64,000 nucleotides of DNA from CAMCYM01 sp964405405 (GTDB taxonomy: Bacteria; Bacteroidota; Bacteroidia; Flavobacteriales_D; Sanyastnellaceae): contig CAYONT010000003.1 in assembly GCA_964405405.1 (NCBI GenBank), positions 1 through 64,000 on the forward strand, written 5' to 3'. Shown piece after piece: positions 45,879 to 54,895 of the stretch. Positions within the stretch are counted from its first letter, which is position 1. Every line of letters begins with the position of its first letter. The notes beneath the pieces are model-generated. The model was not told the DNA's origin. It ran no database searches and saw only the letters and a list, made by a program, of their open reading frames with translations. Made by a program: the position numbers and the translations under genes.

Positions 45879-46265
45879 ATGGATGTTATCAACACTTCCG
45901 GACGCCGCAAGACCGCAGTCGCCCGCTTGTACATGAAGCCCGGAACGGGCAAGGTGACGATCAACAAGCGTGACCTGAACGATTACTTCTCGACGGCCGT
46001 ATTGCAATACAAGGTGAACCAGCCGTTTGCCATCACGGAAACGGCCGGTCAGTACGACTTGCAGGTGAACGTCGACGGTGGAGGCATCACGGGTCAGGCG
46101 GACGCGGTGCGTTTGGCTTTGGCGAAAGCCTTGGTCGAGGTGAATCCGGAGTGGAAGCCTGCCTTGAAGCAGGTGGGACTGATGACGCGTGACCCCCGTA
46201 TGGTCGAGCGGAAGAAGTTTGGCTTGAAGAAGGCCCGTAAGAAGACCCAGTTCTCGAAGCGCTGA
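45879..46265 (+). CDS. rpsI: Small-subunit ribosomal protein S9 (uS9)
   Basis: This 128-residue protein is the full S9, with GRRKTAVARLYM at its start and the conserved basic tail KKFGLKKARKKTQFSKR whose last Arg reaches the P-site tRNA. It follows rplM by 13 bases. A short hairpin (ATGCCT/AGGCAT) beginning in the stop codon is a weak terminator. Confidence 0.98.
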   Translation: MDVINTSGRRKTAVARLYMKPGTGKVTINKRDLNDYFSTAVLQYKVNQPFAITETAGQYDLQVNVDGGGITGQADAVRLALAKALVEVNPEWKPALKQVGLMTRDPRMVERKKFGLKKARKKTQFSKR

Positions 46266-46288
46266 TGCCTGTTGGGAGGCATTTGCTT
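46265..46288 (+). terminator. Weak hairpin after rpsI
   Basis: ATGCCT-GTTGGG-AGGCAT (6-bp stem) is followed by TTGCTT. The U-tract is poor, so it may only partly terminate. Confidence 0.35.
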
Positions 46289-46315
46289 CCGCTCGCATTG
46301 GCCGTTTAGTATCCA

Positions 46316-46356
46316 AACAAACCGGACCCGATCCTCTGGATGGCTACCGGTTTGTT
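46316..46356 (+). ncRNA. Structured leader upstream of rpsB (candidate S2 regulatory element)
   Basis: The 10-bp stem AACAAACCGG/CCGGTTTGTT is perfect and encloses a smaller stem ATCC-TCT-GGAT. No U-tract follows, so this is not a simple terminator. It lies about 33 bases before the rpsB ATG in the predicted leader (promoter TTTG at 46282-46285 and weak -7 box near 46307). A role in S2 autoregulation is inference. Confidence 0.45.
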
Positions 46357-46389
46357 GCTTAACCCAGGAAAGTAAACAACCTATCTAAC

Positions 46390-47280
46390 ATGGCCCGTAC
46401 CACATTTGACCAGCTGTTGCAGGCTGGCGTCCATTTTGGACACTTGAAGCGCAAGTGGAATCCCCACATGGCGCCTTACATCTTCACGGAGACGAAGGGA
46501 ATCCACATCATCGACCTGCACAAGACGGTCGTGAAATTGGATGAAGCTGCGGCTGCGATGAAGCAAATCGCCAAGAGCGGGAAGAAAATCCTGTTCGTGG
46601 CTACCAAAAAACAGGCAAAAGAAGTCGTGAGCGAACGCGTGGCTGCCGTGGGCATGCCTTACGTGACGGAGCGCTGGTCCGGTGGTATGTTGACGAATTT
46701 CGCCACCATTCGGAAGGCGGTTCGCAAGATGACGCAGATCGACAAGATGGAACAGGATGGAACGCTGAGCACGCTTTCGAAGCGCGAGCGTTTGCAGGTG
46801 AGCCGTCAGCGTGCGAAACTCGAGAAAAACCTGGGTTCGATCTCCGACTTGACGCGCATCCCGGCGGCGGTTTTCATCGTGGACGTGAAGAAGGAGCACA
46901 TTGCCCTCGCGGAGGCAAAGAAGTTGGGCATTCCAGTGTTCGCCATGGTGGATACGAATTCAGATCCCCGTCCGGTGGATTTCCCGATTCCAGCCAACGA
47001 CGACGCGAGCCGCTCGGTAGCCACCATCATGGATGTGATGATTCAGGCGATTGCGGAGGGCCTGCACGAGCGCAAGTTGGACAAGGCTGCTTCTCCGGAT
47101 GATGCGGATGATGCAGGTGCTGACGAAGAGGGTGTAGAAGCCGCAGCACCGGTCGCAGCTGCCGCACCTGTGGAGGCAGTGGAGGCAGTTGCCGAGGAAG
47201 AGTCTACCGACGGGGAGGCAATCGAGGAAGAGGGTGCCGAGGAAGCTTCCGAGGAGACCGAAGAGGGTTCAGAAGATTGA
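46390..47280 (+). CDS. rpsB: Small-subunit ribosomal protein S2 (uS2)
   Basis: The 296-residue protein has the S2 core (residues 1-235) with QLLQAGVHFGHLKRKWNP, ILFVATKKQAKE and GIPVFAMVDTNSDP. The last 60 residues are an Ala/Glu/Asp-rich acidic low-complexity tail, a feature seen in Bacteroidota S2. S2 binds the 30S subunit together with S1. It is followed by tsf after 19 bases, the conserved rpsB-tsf operon. Confidence 0.97.
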   Translation: MARTTFDQLLQAGVHFGHLKRKWNPHMAPYIFTETKGIHIIDLHKTVVKLDEAAAAMKQIAKSGKKILFVATKKQAKEVVSERVAAVGMPYVTERWSGGMLTNFATIRKAVRKMTQIDKMEQDGTLSTLSKRERLQVSRQRAKLEKNLGSISDLTRIPAAVFIVDVKKEHIALAEAKKLGIPVFAMVDTNSDPRPVDFPIPANDDASRSVATIMDVMIQAIAEGLHERKLDKAASPDDADDAGADEEGVEAAAPVAAAAPVEAVEAVAEEESTDGEAIEEEGAEEASEETEEGSED

Positions 47281-47299
47281 TTGAAAAGAACGCATTGTC

Positions 47300-48127
47300 A
47301 TGAACATCACAGCAGCAGATGTAAACAAGCTCCGCCAGCAAACGGGCGCGGGCATGATGGATTGCAAATCGGCTTTGCAAGAAGCGGAGGGTGACTTTGA
47401 GCGTGCCGTTGAGGTCCTTCGACTGAAGGGCCAGAAGGTTGCGGCGAAGCGCAGCGACCGGGAAGCAGGCGAAGGCGCCATCCTCTCGGGTGTGAATGCA
47501 GCGGGAACCTTTGGGGTCCTGTTGTCGCTCAATTGCGAAACGGACTTCGTAGCGAAGAACGAGGCCTTCATCGGCGTTGCACAAACGTTGCTCAACCTGT
47601 CGATTGAGCAGGGCATCACTTCGAAGGACGTCCTTTTGGCGCAGACCTACCCCGGTTCCACCATCACGGTGGCCGACAAGATCACCGAGGAGGTGGGCAA
47701 GATCGGCGAACGCATTGAGGTGGGTACCTTCCACACCCTGACTGCGGCCCAAGTCGTGGCCTACATCCACCCCGGAAACCGTTTGGCTACCTTGGTTGCC
47801 TTCAACCAAGTCATCGCTCCGGAAGTGGGCCGCGATGTGGCCATGCAGGCTGCGGCCATGGCACCGGTGGCTTTGGATGAGTCTTCGGTTCCGGCGGAGA
47901 TGGTTGCCAAGGAATTGGAAATCAGCAAGGAGTTGGCCATCCAAGAAGGAAAGCCGGCGGAGATGGCTGAGAAGATTGCAGAGGGTCGTGTGAAGAAGTG
48001 GTTCAAAGAAGCAACGCTGGTGAACCAAGACTTCATCAAGGACAACAAGATGACGGTGGCCCAGTACATCCAGTCGGCTGCACCTGGTGCAGTGGCTACG
48101 GGTTTTCACCGCTCAGCATTGGATTGA
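47300..48127 (+). CDS. tsf: Elongation factor Ts
   Basis: The 275-residue protein fits the shorter form. The N-terminal UBA-like domain VNKLRQQTGAGMMDCKSAL, the TDFVAKNE core motif and the later KGQKVAAKR region are present. EF-Ts exchanges GDP for GTP on EF-Tu. It is followed by two hairpins, the second a good Rho-independent terminator, so rpsB-tsf ends here. Confidence 0.98.
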   Translation: MNITAADVNKLRQQTGAGMMDCKSALQEAEGDFERAVEVLRLKGQKVAAKRSDREAGEGAILSGVNAAGTFGVLLSLNCETDFVAKNEAFIGVAQTLLNLSIEQGITSKDVLLAQTYPGSTITVADKITEEVGKIGERIEVGTFHTLTAAQVVAYIHPGNRLATLVAFNQVIAPEVGRDVAMQAAAMAPVALDESSVPAEMVAKELEISKELAIQEGKPAEMAEKIAEGRVKKWFKEATLVNQDFIKDNKMTVAQYIQSAAPGAVATGFHRSALD

Positions 48128-48140
48128 TTGCAGAGGTTTT

Positions 48141-48157
48141 GCTTGGCAAAGCCAAGC
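48141..48157 (+). terminator. First hairpin after tsf
   Basis: GCTTGGC-AAA-GCCAAGC is a perfect 7-bp stem with a 3-base loop without U-tract, immediately upstream of the main terminator. Confidence 0.45.
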
Positions 48158-48160
48158 GAG

Positions 48161-48194
48161 AAAGCCACTCCGGACGGGGTGGCTTTTTCTTTTT
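48161..48194 (+). terminator. Rho-independent terminator of rpsB-tsf
   Basis: The stem AAAGCCACTCC/GGGGTGGCTTT (one G-U) with a GGAC loop is followed by TTCTTTTT. Confidence 0.88.
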
Positions 48195-48253
48195 GGGGCC
48201 ACAGGTGGGAAGGCGCCGAAGCATGGGAAGTTTCTTCGGATATTCGCGCCTTG

Positions 48254-48982
48254 ATGAGATACCGTCGGATTCTGCTCAAATTGAGTGGTGAGGCCCTGAT
48301 GGGCGCGAAGCAGTTTGGCATAGACAATGACCGCCTGAAGGTCTACGCGGAGGAAATTCGCCAGGTGGTTTCGGAGGGGGTACAAGTGGCCATCGTAATC
48401 GGAGGAGGCAACATCTTTCGGGGTGTGCAAGCCGCTGAAGGGGGAATGGAGCGGACCCAAGGAGACTACATGGGCATGCTGGCCACGGTGATCAATTCCA
48501 TGGCGTTGCAGAGTGCGCTGGAGGCCCAAGGCATTGATACCCGGTTGCAAAGCGCCATCGAGTTGCGCCAGATCGCTGAGCCGTTCATTCGTCGTCGGGC
48601 CATCCGACACCTCGAGAAGGGGCGGGTAGTGATTTTCGGGGGGGGAACGGGCAATCCGTTCTTCACGACCGACTCGGCCGCAGCCCTCCGGGCCATCGAA
48701 ATCGACGCCGATGTCATCTTGAAGGGCACCCGGGTCGATGGCATCTACACGGCAGATCCAGAGAAGGATCCCAATGCTGTGCGTTACGACCGCATCGGTT
48801 TCCATGAGGTGTTTGCCAAGGGCTTGGAGGTGATGGACATGACAGCCTTTACTTTGTGCAACGAGAACAAATTGCCCATTGTGGTCTTCGACATGAATCG
48901 GTCTGGAAACCTGAAGCGCTTGGTCGAAGGAGAAGACGTTGGAACTTTGGTTGAATTCGAATCGGAAACGCGGTCGAAATGA
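48254..48982 (+). CDS. pyrH: UMP kinase
   Basis: The 242-residue protein from the ATG at 48254 starts MRYRRILLKLSGEALMG, the family start; the longer upstream frame runs through the terminator. GGGNIFRG, GTGNPFFTTDSAA and the LKGTRVDGIYTADP-like segment are typical. It phosphorylates UMP to UDP and is hexameric. It overlaps frr by ATGA (48979-48982). Confidence 0.97.
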   Translation: MRYRRILLKLSGEALMGAKQFGIDNDRLKVYAEEIRQVVSEGVQVAIVIGGGNIFRGVQAAEGGMERTQGDYMGMLATVINSMALQSALEAQGIDTRLQSAIELRQIAEPFIRRRAIRHLEKGRVVIFGGGTGNPFFTTDSAAALRAIEIDADVILKGTRVDGIYTADPEKDPNAVRYDRIGFHEVFAKGLEVMDMTAFTLCNENKLPIVVFDMNRSGNLKRLVEGEDVGTLVEFESETRSK

Positions 48983-49542
48983 ACGAGGAAATTCAAATGG
49001 CGCTGGAGAGTGCCCGGGAGCAGATGGACAGGGCACTGAAGCACCTGGAAACGGAATTGGCGAAGATCCGGGCGGGCAAGGCCCACCCCGCGATGTTGGA
49101 TGGGATTCGTGTGGACTACTACGGCAGCATGGTGCCGCTGGGACAGGTGAGCAACGTGAACTCCACCGATGCCCGGACCTTGGTCATTCAGCCGTGGGAG
49201 CGGTCCATGTTGGACCCCATTTCAACGTCGATCATCAACGCGAATTTGGGCTTGAACCCCATGAACAACGGGGAGGTCATCATGATCAACGTGCCTCCCT
49301 TGACCGAGGAACGCCGCCGTGATTTGACCAAACGCGCCCGTTCCGAAGGAGAACATGCGAAGGTGGGCGTCAGGAACGCTCGAAAAGACGCCATGGACTA
49401 CCTCAAGGCGGCCAAATCTGAAGGGTTGTCCGAGGATTTCGTGAAGGTAGGAGAAGCGAAGGTCCAAGAACTGACTGACGCTTTCATCAAGAAGGTGGAT
49501 GACTTCGTGACCGCCAAGGAGGCGGACATCATGACGGTTTGA
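48979..49542 (+). CDS. frr: Ribosome recycling factor
   Basis: It is 187 residues, full length, with RAGKAHPAMLDGIRVDYYGS near residue 35, then PLGQVSNV and the late ERRRDLTKRARSEGEHAKV helix. It releases the ribosome after termination with EF-G. The frr stop overlaps the convergent dxr gene by 14 bases. Confidence 0.97.
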   Translation: MNEEIQMALESAREQMDRALKHLETELAKIRAGKAHPAMLDGIRVDYYGSMVPLGQVSNVNSTDARTLVIQPWERSMLDPISTSIINANLGLNPMNNGEVIMINVPPLTEERRRDLTKRARSEGEHAKVGVRNARKDAMDYLKAAKSEGLSEDFVKVGEAKVQELTDAFIKKVDDFVTAKEADIMTV

Positions 49543-50719
49543 GTACCGCGCTGGGCTGCCATTGGCGGGCCACGACCCGGGTGGCTGCATCGGTTTCCAA
49601 GAGAGACGACAGGTCGGGGCGGGCCTCGAAGTCGACGTGCGCCATGCAATGGTCCACCAAGTGCATCAAGTCGGGGAACCGAATCTCGTCTCCCAAGAAG
49701 CGCGCGACCGCGATTTCGTTGGCCGCGTTCAGAATGGCCGGGGCGTTTCCTCCGCGTCGGGCTGCTTCGAAAGCGGCGGCCAAGTTCCGAAAAGCGTTCA
49801 AATCGGGGGCCTCAAAAGTGAGCTGGGGATAGTCAAAGAACGAAAACCTGGGCCAGTCGTTCTCCAAACGCAATGGATAGCCCAGAGCATAGGCAATGGG
49901 CAATTTCATGTCGGGCAGGCCCAGTTGGGCTTTGATGGAGCCATCCTGGAACTGCACACAGCTGTGGATGATGCTCTGGGGATGTACGACCACTTCAATG
50001 GCATCCACTGGGACATCGAACAGCCAACGGGCTTCGATGACTTCGAGACCCTTGTTCATCAACGTGGCGCTGTCGATCGTGATTTTTGCCCCCATCGTCC
50101 AATTCGGATGCTTCAAGGCTTGGGCCTTGGTGACCTGCTTCAGGGATTCCGAATTCCAACCGCGGAAGGGGCCTCCTGAGGCGGTCAAGATGAGTTTTTC
50201 AATGGGATTGTGTCCTTCCCCGGCGAGGCATTGGTAAATGGCGCTATGCTCCGAATCCACGGGGTGGATGGCCACTCCTGCCTTCCGCGCCTCCTCCATC
50301 ACCAAGGCCCCAGCGACCACCAGCGTCTCCTTGTTCGCCAAGGCGATGTCTTTGCCTGCCTGGATGGCCCGTAGGGTAGGGCGCAGCCCCGCAGCCCCGA
50401 CCAAGGCGGTCAGCACCACATCGATGCCCGCCATCTCCACCACCTGCTCCAGCGCATCCGCGCCCGCATAAACCTTGGTGTCCGTTGACGCAAGGGCTGC
50501 CATGACCTTGTCCCGCTGGCCGACATCTCCGATGACCACTACATTGGGACGACAGCGAAGTGCCTGTTCGATGAGCAGGTCGCATTGGCTGTGCGCCGTG
50601 AGGACCTCCACATGCAGTTGATCCGGCTGGTCTGCGATGACCTCTAAGGCTTGGGTGCCGATGGAACCGGTGGAGCCCAGGATGGCCACGCCGCGGGTCG
50701 GAGAAGAAGATTCGTTCAT
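49529..50719 (-). CDS. dxr: 1-deoxy-D-xylulose-5-phosphate reductoisomerase
   Basis: The 396-residue protein starts at the ATG at 50719. NADPH-binding GSTGSIGTQAL, ALANKETLVVAG, SEHSAIYQCL, LTASGGPFRGW and MNKGLEVIEARWLF are all present. It makes 2-C-methyl-erythritol 4-phosphate, the committed step of the MEP isoprenoid pathway. It overlaps the preceding MIP18-family gene by ATGA (50716-50719) and ends 14 bases inside frr. Confidence 0.97.
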   Translation of the reverse strand: MNESSSPTRGVAILGSTGSIGTQALEVIADQPDQLHVEVLTAHSQCDLLIEQALRCRPNVVVIGDVGQRDKVMAALASTDTKVYAGADALEQVVEMAGIDVVLTALVGAAGLRPTLRAIQAGKDIALANKETLVVAGALVMEEARKAGVAIHPVDSEHSAIYQCLAGEGHNPIEKLILTASGGPFRGWNSESLKQVTKAQALKHPNWTMGAKITIDSATLMNKGLEVIEARWLFDVPVDAIEVVVHPQSIIHSCVQFQDGSIKAQLGLPDMKLPIAYALGYPLRLENDWPRFSFFDYPQLTFEAPDLNAFRNLAAAFEAARRGGNAPAILNAANEIAVARFLGDEIRFPDLMHLVDHCMAHVDFEARPDLSSLLETDAATRVVARQWQPSAVLKPS

Positions 50720-51027
50720 AAAAAGCCCAGTTCGAGTTTTGCCTCCTCGCTCATCATGTCTTGAGACCACGGTGGGTCGAAAACGATGTGCACTTTGGCA
50801 CCCGAAGCGCCCGGGATGCCACCGACCCTCTGCTCCACCTCCGCAGGCAGGGACTCCGCCACCGGACAGTTCGGAGAAGTCAGGGTCATTTGAATGTCAA
50901 CATGCCCCTCCGCAGAGATTTGGACCTCGTATATCAGTCCCAACTCGTAGATGTCCACCGGAATCTCCGGGTCGTAAATGGTCTTCAGCATCGAGATGAC
51001 CGTCGCTGTATCCGGAATGGGGGTCAT
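50716..51027 (-). CDS. MIP18/SufT-family (DUF59) Fe-S assembly protein
   Basis: The 103-residue protein has the usual MIP18 pattern: YDPEIPVDIYELGLIYEV at the start and the TSPNCPVAESLP loop with its conserved Cys. Such proteins help mature iron-sulfur proteins. The ATG at 51027 overlaps the lysS stop by ATGA and gives the normal length; a longer upstream frame has no homology. It is coupled to dxr by ATGA (50716-50719), forming a lysS-MIP18-dxr operon. Confidence 0.92.
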   Translation of the reverse strand: MTPIPDTATVISMLKTIYDPEIPVDIYELGLIYEVQISAEGHVDIQMTLTSPNCPVAESLPAEVEQRVGGIPGASGAKVHIVFDPPWSQDMMSEEAKLELGFL

Positions 51028-52736
51028 GGCAGTGCGTTGAACCACGTTGCAACCTCTTCCTGTTGAAGGGCCGGGAGATCCAGTTTTTGTTTCTTCCGAA
51101 CCCCGTTCAGCTTCTCCCGCAAGGCATTGGGCGTGATGGAGGCCAAATCCTCCGCCCCCAAGATGCCCACCGTGGCCAGGTGCGGCAACCACGCCTCGGG
51201 AATGCCGAGAGCGGCGAGCGCAGCGCCATCGTTGCGGGGTTGAAAAGACTCGGGTCGCATCTGTGGAAAGAGAAGAACCTCTTGGATGGAGGTTTGGTTC
51301 GTCAGCATCATCACCAACCGGTCGATGCCGATGCCTACACCGCTGGTCGGTGGCATCCCAAACTCCAATGCCCTCAGGAAATCCTGGTCGATGAACATGG
51401 CTTCGTCGTCTCCGCGTTCGCTGAGTTGCAACTGGGATTCAAACCGTTGCCGTTGGTCGATCGGGTCGTTGAGCTCGCTGTAGGCATTGGCCACTTCCGT
51501 ACCATTGACCATCAGCTCAAACCGCTCGGTGTAACCGGGATGGTGGCGGTGTGCCTTGGTCAAGGGCGACATTTCCACTGGGTAGTCCGTGATGAAGGTG
51601 GGTTGGATGAAGTGCTTTTCGCAACGGGCACCGAACAGGGCGTCGATGAGCTTGCCCTTGCCCATGGTGGGATTCGTTTCGATGCCCAGATCTGTGCAGG
51701 CAGAGCGGAGTCCAGCTTCGTCCATGCCATCGATGTCAACGCCGGTGTGGGTGCGGATGGCGTCGCGCAGGGTGACGCGCGCGAAGGGGGGAGTGAAGTC
51801 GATTTCCACGCCACCCAATTGGGCGCGCGTGGTTCCATGCACGGCCTCGCATACCCGGGCGAGCAAGGACTCCATGGTCTCCATCATCCAGACATAGTCC
51901 TTGTACGCTACGTAAAGTTCCATGACCGTAAACTCCGGGTTGTGGGTCCGGTCCATGCCTTCGTTTCGGAAGTTCCGCGAAAACTCATAGACGCCCTCGA
52001 AACCACCTACAATCAAACGCTTCAGGTACAGTTCGTTCGCAATCCTCAGATAGAGGGGAATGTCCAGTGCGTTATGGTGCGTGATGAACGGCCGGGCAGT
52101 GGCTCCCCCGGGAATGGACTGCAAAACCGGGGTGTCTACTTCCAGCCAACCCTGCGCATCGAAGACCTCTCGGATGGTGCGGATGACCCGCGATCGGGCT
52201 TCGAACGTCGCCTTGACCCCGGGGTTCACCACCAAATCCACGTACCGCATCCGGTAGCGCAATTCCGGATCTGTGAACGCATCGTGGACCTTGCCCGCTT
52301 CGTCCACCTTCACTGCGGGCAAGGGGCGCAGCGACTTCGACAGCACCGTCATGGCGTGAACCGAAACACTGGGCTCTCCCGTCTGCGTTGTGAACGTTGT
52401 GCCCTCGATGCCGATGAAATCTCCCCGGTCCAGCAACCGCTTAAACACATCGTTGTACAACGACTTGTCCTCTTCCGGGCACAAAACATCGCGGTTCAGA
52501 TACAACTGAAACGTTCCTTCTGAGTCTTGGAGTTCTACAAACGAAGCCTTGCCCATGATTCGCCGCGACATGATTCGCCCCGCCATCGTTACTTTCAAAT
52601 CATTTTGAAAAGCACGGGTCAAGGAAGCCGAACGGTGGCTTACCTCGAAGGTGGCTGCCGGGAAGGGGTCGATGCCCAAGTCCCGCAGGGCAGCGAGCGA
52701 ATCACGTCGGATGCGTTCTTGTTCAGAAAGATGCAT
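51024..52736 (-). CDS. lysS: Lysyl-tRNA synthetase (class II)
   Basis: The 570-residue protein is a bit longer than the standard (about 500). The anticodon-binding OB domain (VTMAGRIMSRRIMGKASFVELQD) and class II motifs are present, ending in SGVGIGIDRLVMMLT. A C-terminal extension of about 70 residues after LLFPQMRPE includes PEAWLPHLATVGILGAEDL, which looks like a helix-hairpin-helix; this extension is often seen in Bacteroidota. It is the first gene of the lysS-MIP18-dxr operon. A perfect -7 box ends four bases before the ATG. Confidence 0.97.
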   Translation of the reverse strand: MHLSEQERIRRDSLAALRDLGIDPFPAATFEVSHRSASLTRAFQNDLKVTMAGRIMSRRIMGKASFVELQDSEGTFQLYLNRDVLCPEEDKSLYNDVFKRLLDRGDFIGIEGTTFTTQTGEPSVSVHAMTVLSKSLRPLPAVKVDEAGKVHDAFTDPELRYRMRYVDLVVNPGVKATFEARSRVIRTIREVFDAQGWLEVDTPVLQSIPGGATARPFITHHNALDIPLYLRIANELYLKRLIVGGFEGVYEFSRNFRNEGMDRTHNPEFTVMELYVAYKDYVWMMETMESLLARVCEAVHGTTRAQLGGVEIDFTPPFARVTLRDAIRTHTGVDIDGMDEAGLRSACTDLGIETNPTMGKGKLIDALFGARCEKHFIQPTFITDYPVEMSPLTKAHRHHPGYTERFELMVNGTEVANAYSELNDPIDQRQRFESQLQLSERGDDEAMFIDQDFLRALEFGMPPTSGVGIGIDRLVMMLTNQTSIQEVLLFPQMRPESFQPRNDGAALAALGIPEAWLPHLATVGILGAEDLASITPNALREKLNGVRKKQKLDLPALQQEEVATWFNALP

Positions 52737-52740
52737 GGCC

Positions 52741-52748
52741 CAAAGTTA
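52741..52748 (-). promoter_or_regulatory. -7 box for lysS operon
   Basis: The minus strand reads TAACTTTG, a perfect TAnnTTTG, ending four bases before the ATG at 52736. Transcription would start at or within a few bases of the start codon. Confidence 0.6.
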
Positions 52749-52789
52749 CGCTTTGCCACGCCACGCAGTGGAGAGCGGATGGGTTGGAA

Positions 52790-52797
52790 TAAATTTG
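52790..52797 (+). promoter_or_regulatory. -7 box for TonB-dependent receptor gene
   Basis: TAAATTTG is a perfect TAnnTTTG, seven bases before the ATG at 52805. Confidence 0.55.
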
Positions 52798-52804
52798 GCC
52801 TGCA

Positions 52805-54895
52805 ATGAAGATGAACATGGTCAAGTCGTGGATGTGGCTTTGCGCGATGTTGGTGGGGTTGGCGGTCGCAGCCCAACCGGGCGCCTCGATGCGGCCAGTG
52901 CTACCGGACACAATGAAGATGGCGACGTTGCTGTTGCCGCCGGCGGATGTCTTCGACGGGGGGCCTGCGATGCGCGGGCCGCTGTTCCTGGCCACACAGG
53001 CGGCAACGGCTCTGGCTCCGGCGGAGTTGCGGCGTCCGGGGACGGCGGACTTGGGGGACGTGCTCGAGGGTTTGCCGGGTGTGGATGTGCGGACGCGCGG
53101 TCCGATGGGGGTGCAAACGGACCTCAGTGTGCGGGGGGGCACGTTTGAACAAACGGCGCTGCTGGTCGACGGAATGCGTTGGTCTTCAGTCCAAACCGGT
53201 CACCACCTCATGCAACTTCCGTTCGATCCGGAGGAGGTGGGCCATGCGGTGTTGACGCGGGGCGGGACCGGGGCCATGCTGGGCGTGGGCGCACTGGCGG
53301 GAGCGGTTTCGCTGGACTGGGTGGCGCCCGATACCTCTCAGCGTGCCCAGTTGCATGTGGAGGGCGGAAGCTATGGTTGGAGCCGGGTTCGCGTCATGGC
53401 CCACGCCCAGACGGGTCGGTTTGCCCACCGGACCGCTTTGTCGCGCGCTCGGTCGACGGGTTTTGCCCCCAACACCGATTTCCTGGTCACCCGGGGGAGT
53501 TGGACCACCCGGGCGAATTGGGGTTGGCGGCACCGGGTGCAAGGGTTTGTCGGGGTGGAGGACAAGGCTTTCGGGGCGCAGGGTTTTTATTCGCTGAGGT
53601 ATCCGCATCAGTTTGAGGCCACCCGGGCCACGGTGGCGCAGGTGACGTATCGGCGATTGGCTTTGTGGAGTGTGTTCCTGGGGGCGCACGGCCGCTATCA
53701 CACGGATGTGTTTCAGTTGTATCGGGAGGGCGCGGGCTGGTACCAACCGAACGGGGATGGGGTGTATGTGCGGCCGGCCGGGGTCGGGGGGGCTGTGGCC
53801 GACACAGCGGCGGCGTGGTATCAGGGGGCGAACCGGCATTGGGCGCTCACCGGCGCGGTGTCGGCGCGGGCGTCTCGGCCGATTGATCGGGTGCGCTTGG
53901 ATTTCGGGTTGGACCTCAGGCGCGACGTCTTGGGGAGCAACGTGCTCGGCGTGGCCTCGGGCGGAGAGGCGCCTTTCGTCTTGGGTGCACAGCGCAACCA
54001 GGTCGAGTCGTACGCCTCTGCGCGGTACGCTCTGGGCAACGGCTTCCGCTGCTCTGCTGCGTTGGGAACGCAGTGGAACGACGGGTGGGGTTGGCGGGTG
54101 TTGCCGGCTGCGGACGTGAGTTGGCATGCACAGAACCAGGCTTCTTGGATGGTCTATGCTTCGGTGGGACGGTCCACCCGCCAGCCTTCCTGGACGGATT
54201 TGTATTACCAAGGCGGTGCCCGGGGCCGGGCGGACCTGCAGCCCGAATCGGCGGACCAGTGGGAGTTGGGTTGGCGGGGGAATTCCTCGCGCTGGGGAAG
54301 CCGGGCGTCGGCCCGCTGGGAGCCGTGGCTGAGCCGCTGGAGTGGGGAGGTGAGTGCCTTCCAAAGGAGGGGCAACCAGCTGATTGACTGGGTGTTGCTT
54401 CCTGGAGACAGTCTGTACCAGGCAGCGAACTTGACGCGGACGGACCACCGGGGGCTGGATGCATCGTTTCGATGGGTGGCCCCGGAGGACCGTACGGACC
54501 TGCCCCTGGCTTTCTTGCGCTTGAGCGCAACATGGTTGGAGGCGACGCAGCCCGAGGCCGAATTCGCATCGAGTTACGTTCTGGACATCGTGGACCGAAA
54601 GGCCGATGTTTGGTCGGAGTGGCGTCTTCCGGAAGGGGGGTTGCCTGGGGAGCAACGGCTTCAGGTGGTGGTCACGCACCAGCGTCGGGCAGGCAGCTTT
54701 GAGGACGCGGCTGGGGTGGAGGAACCTTATGGCTGGCTGACGCTGGTGGGCTGTGGGCTGTCTTCCCGGCACCGGCAAGGTGAGGTGGAGGTCTTTGTTC
54801 GGGTGGACAACGCGCTGGATGGGGAGTTCCGGGATTTTGGCGGGGTGCCTTTGCCGGGCCGCTGGTGGCGGGCCGGGGTCCGGTGGGGCATCTGA
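52805..54895 (+). CDS. TonB-dependent receptor, short form
   Basis: The 696-residue protein has a signal peptide ending VAAQP. The plug domain (ADLGDVLEGLPGVDVRTRG, LSVRGGTFEQTALLVDGMR) and a beta-barrel ending in an aromatic pattern (VDNALDGEFRDFGGVPLPGRWWRAGVRW) are present. It lacks the long CarboxypepD_reg domain of SusC proteins and looks like BtuB- or siderophore-type receptors. The substrate is unknown and no SusD-like gene follows. Its last eight codons lie in a 38-bp tandem duplication. Confidence 0.87.
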   Translation: MKMNMVKSWMWLCAMLVGLAVAAQPGASMRPVLPDTMKMATLLLPPADVFDGGPAMRGPLFLATQAATALAPAELRRPGTADLGDVLEGLPGVDVRTRGPMGVQTDLSVRGGTFEQTALLVDGMRWSSVQTGHHLMQLPFDPEEVGHAVLTRGGTGAMLGVGALAGAVSLDWVAPDTSQRAQLHVEGGSYGWSRVRVMAHAQTGRFAHRTALSRARSTGFAPNTDFLVTRGSWTTRANWGWRHRVQGFVGVEDKAFGAQGFYSLRYPHQFEATRATVAQVTYRRLALWSVFLGAHGRYHTDVFQLYREGAGWYQPNGDGVYVRPAGVGGAVADTAAAWYQGANRHWALTGAVSARASRPIDRVRLDFGLDLRRDVLGSNVLGVASGGEAPFVLGAQRNQVESYASARYALGNGFRCSAALGTQWNDGWGWRVLPAADVSWHAQNQASWMVYASVGRSTRQPSWTDLYYQGGARGRADLQPESADQWELGWRGNSSRWGSRASARWEPWLSRWSGEVSAFQRRGNQLIDWVLLPGDSLYQAANLTRTDHRGLDASFRWVAPEDRTDLPLAFLRLSATWLEATQPEAEFASSYVLDIVDRKADVWSEWRLPEGGLPGEQRLQVVVTHQRRAGSFEDAAGVEEPYGWLTLVGCGLSSRHRQGEVEVFVRVDNALDGEFRDFGGVPLPGRWWRAGVRWGI

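Noticed and set aside
51063..52523. 486-codon plus-strand frame
   Set aside because: It is antisense to lysS, which has unmistakable class II motifs.
53186..54778. 530-codon minus-strand frame
   Set aside because: It is antisense to the TonB-dependent receptor with low-complexity Arg/Pro content.
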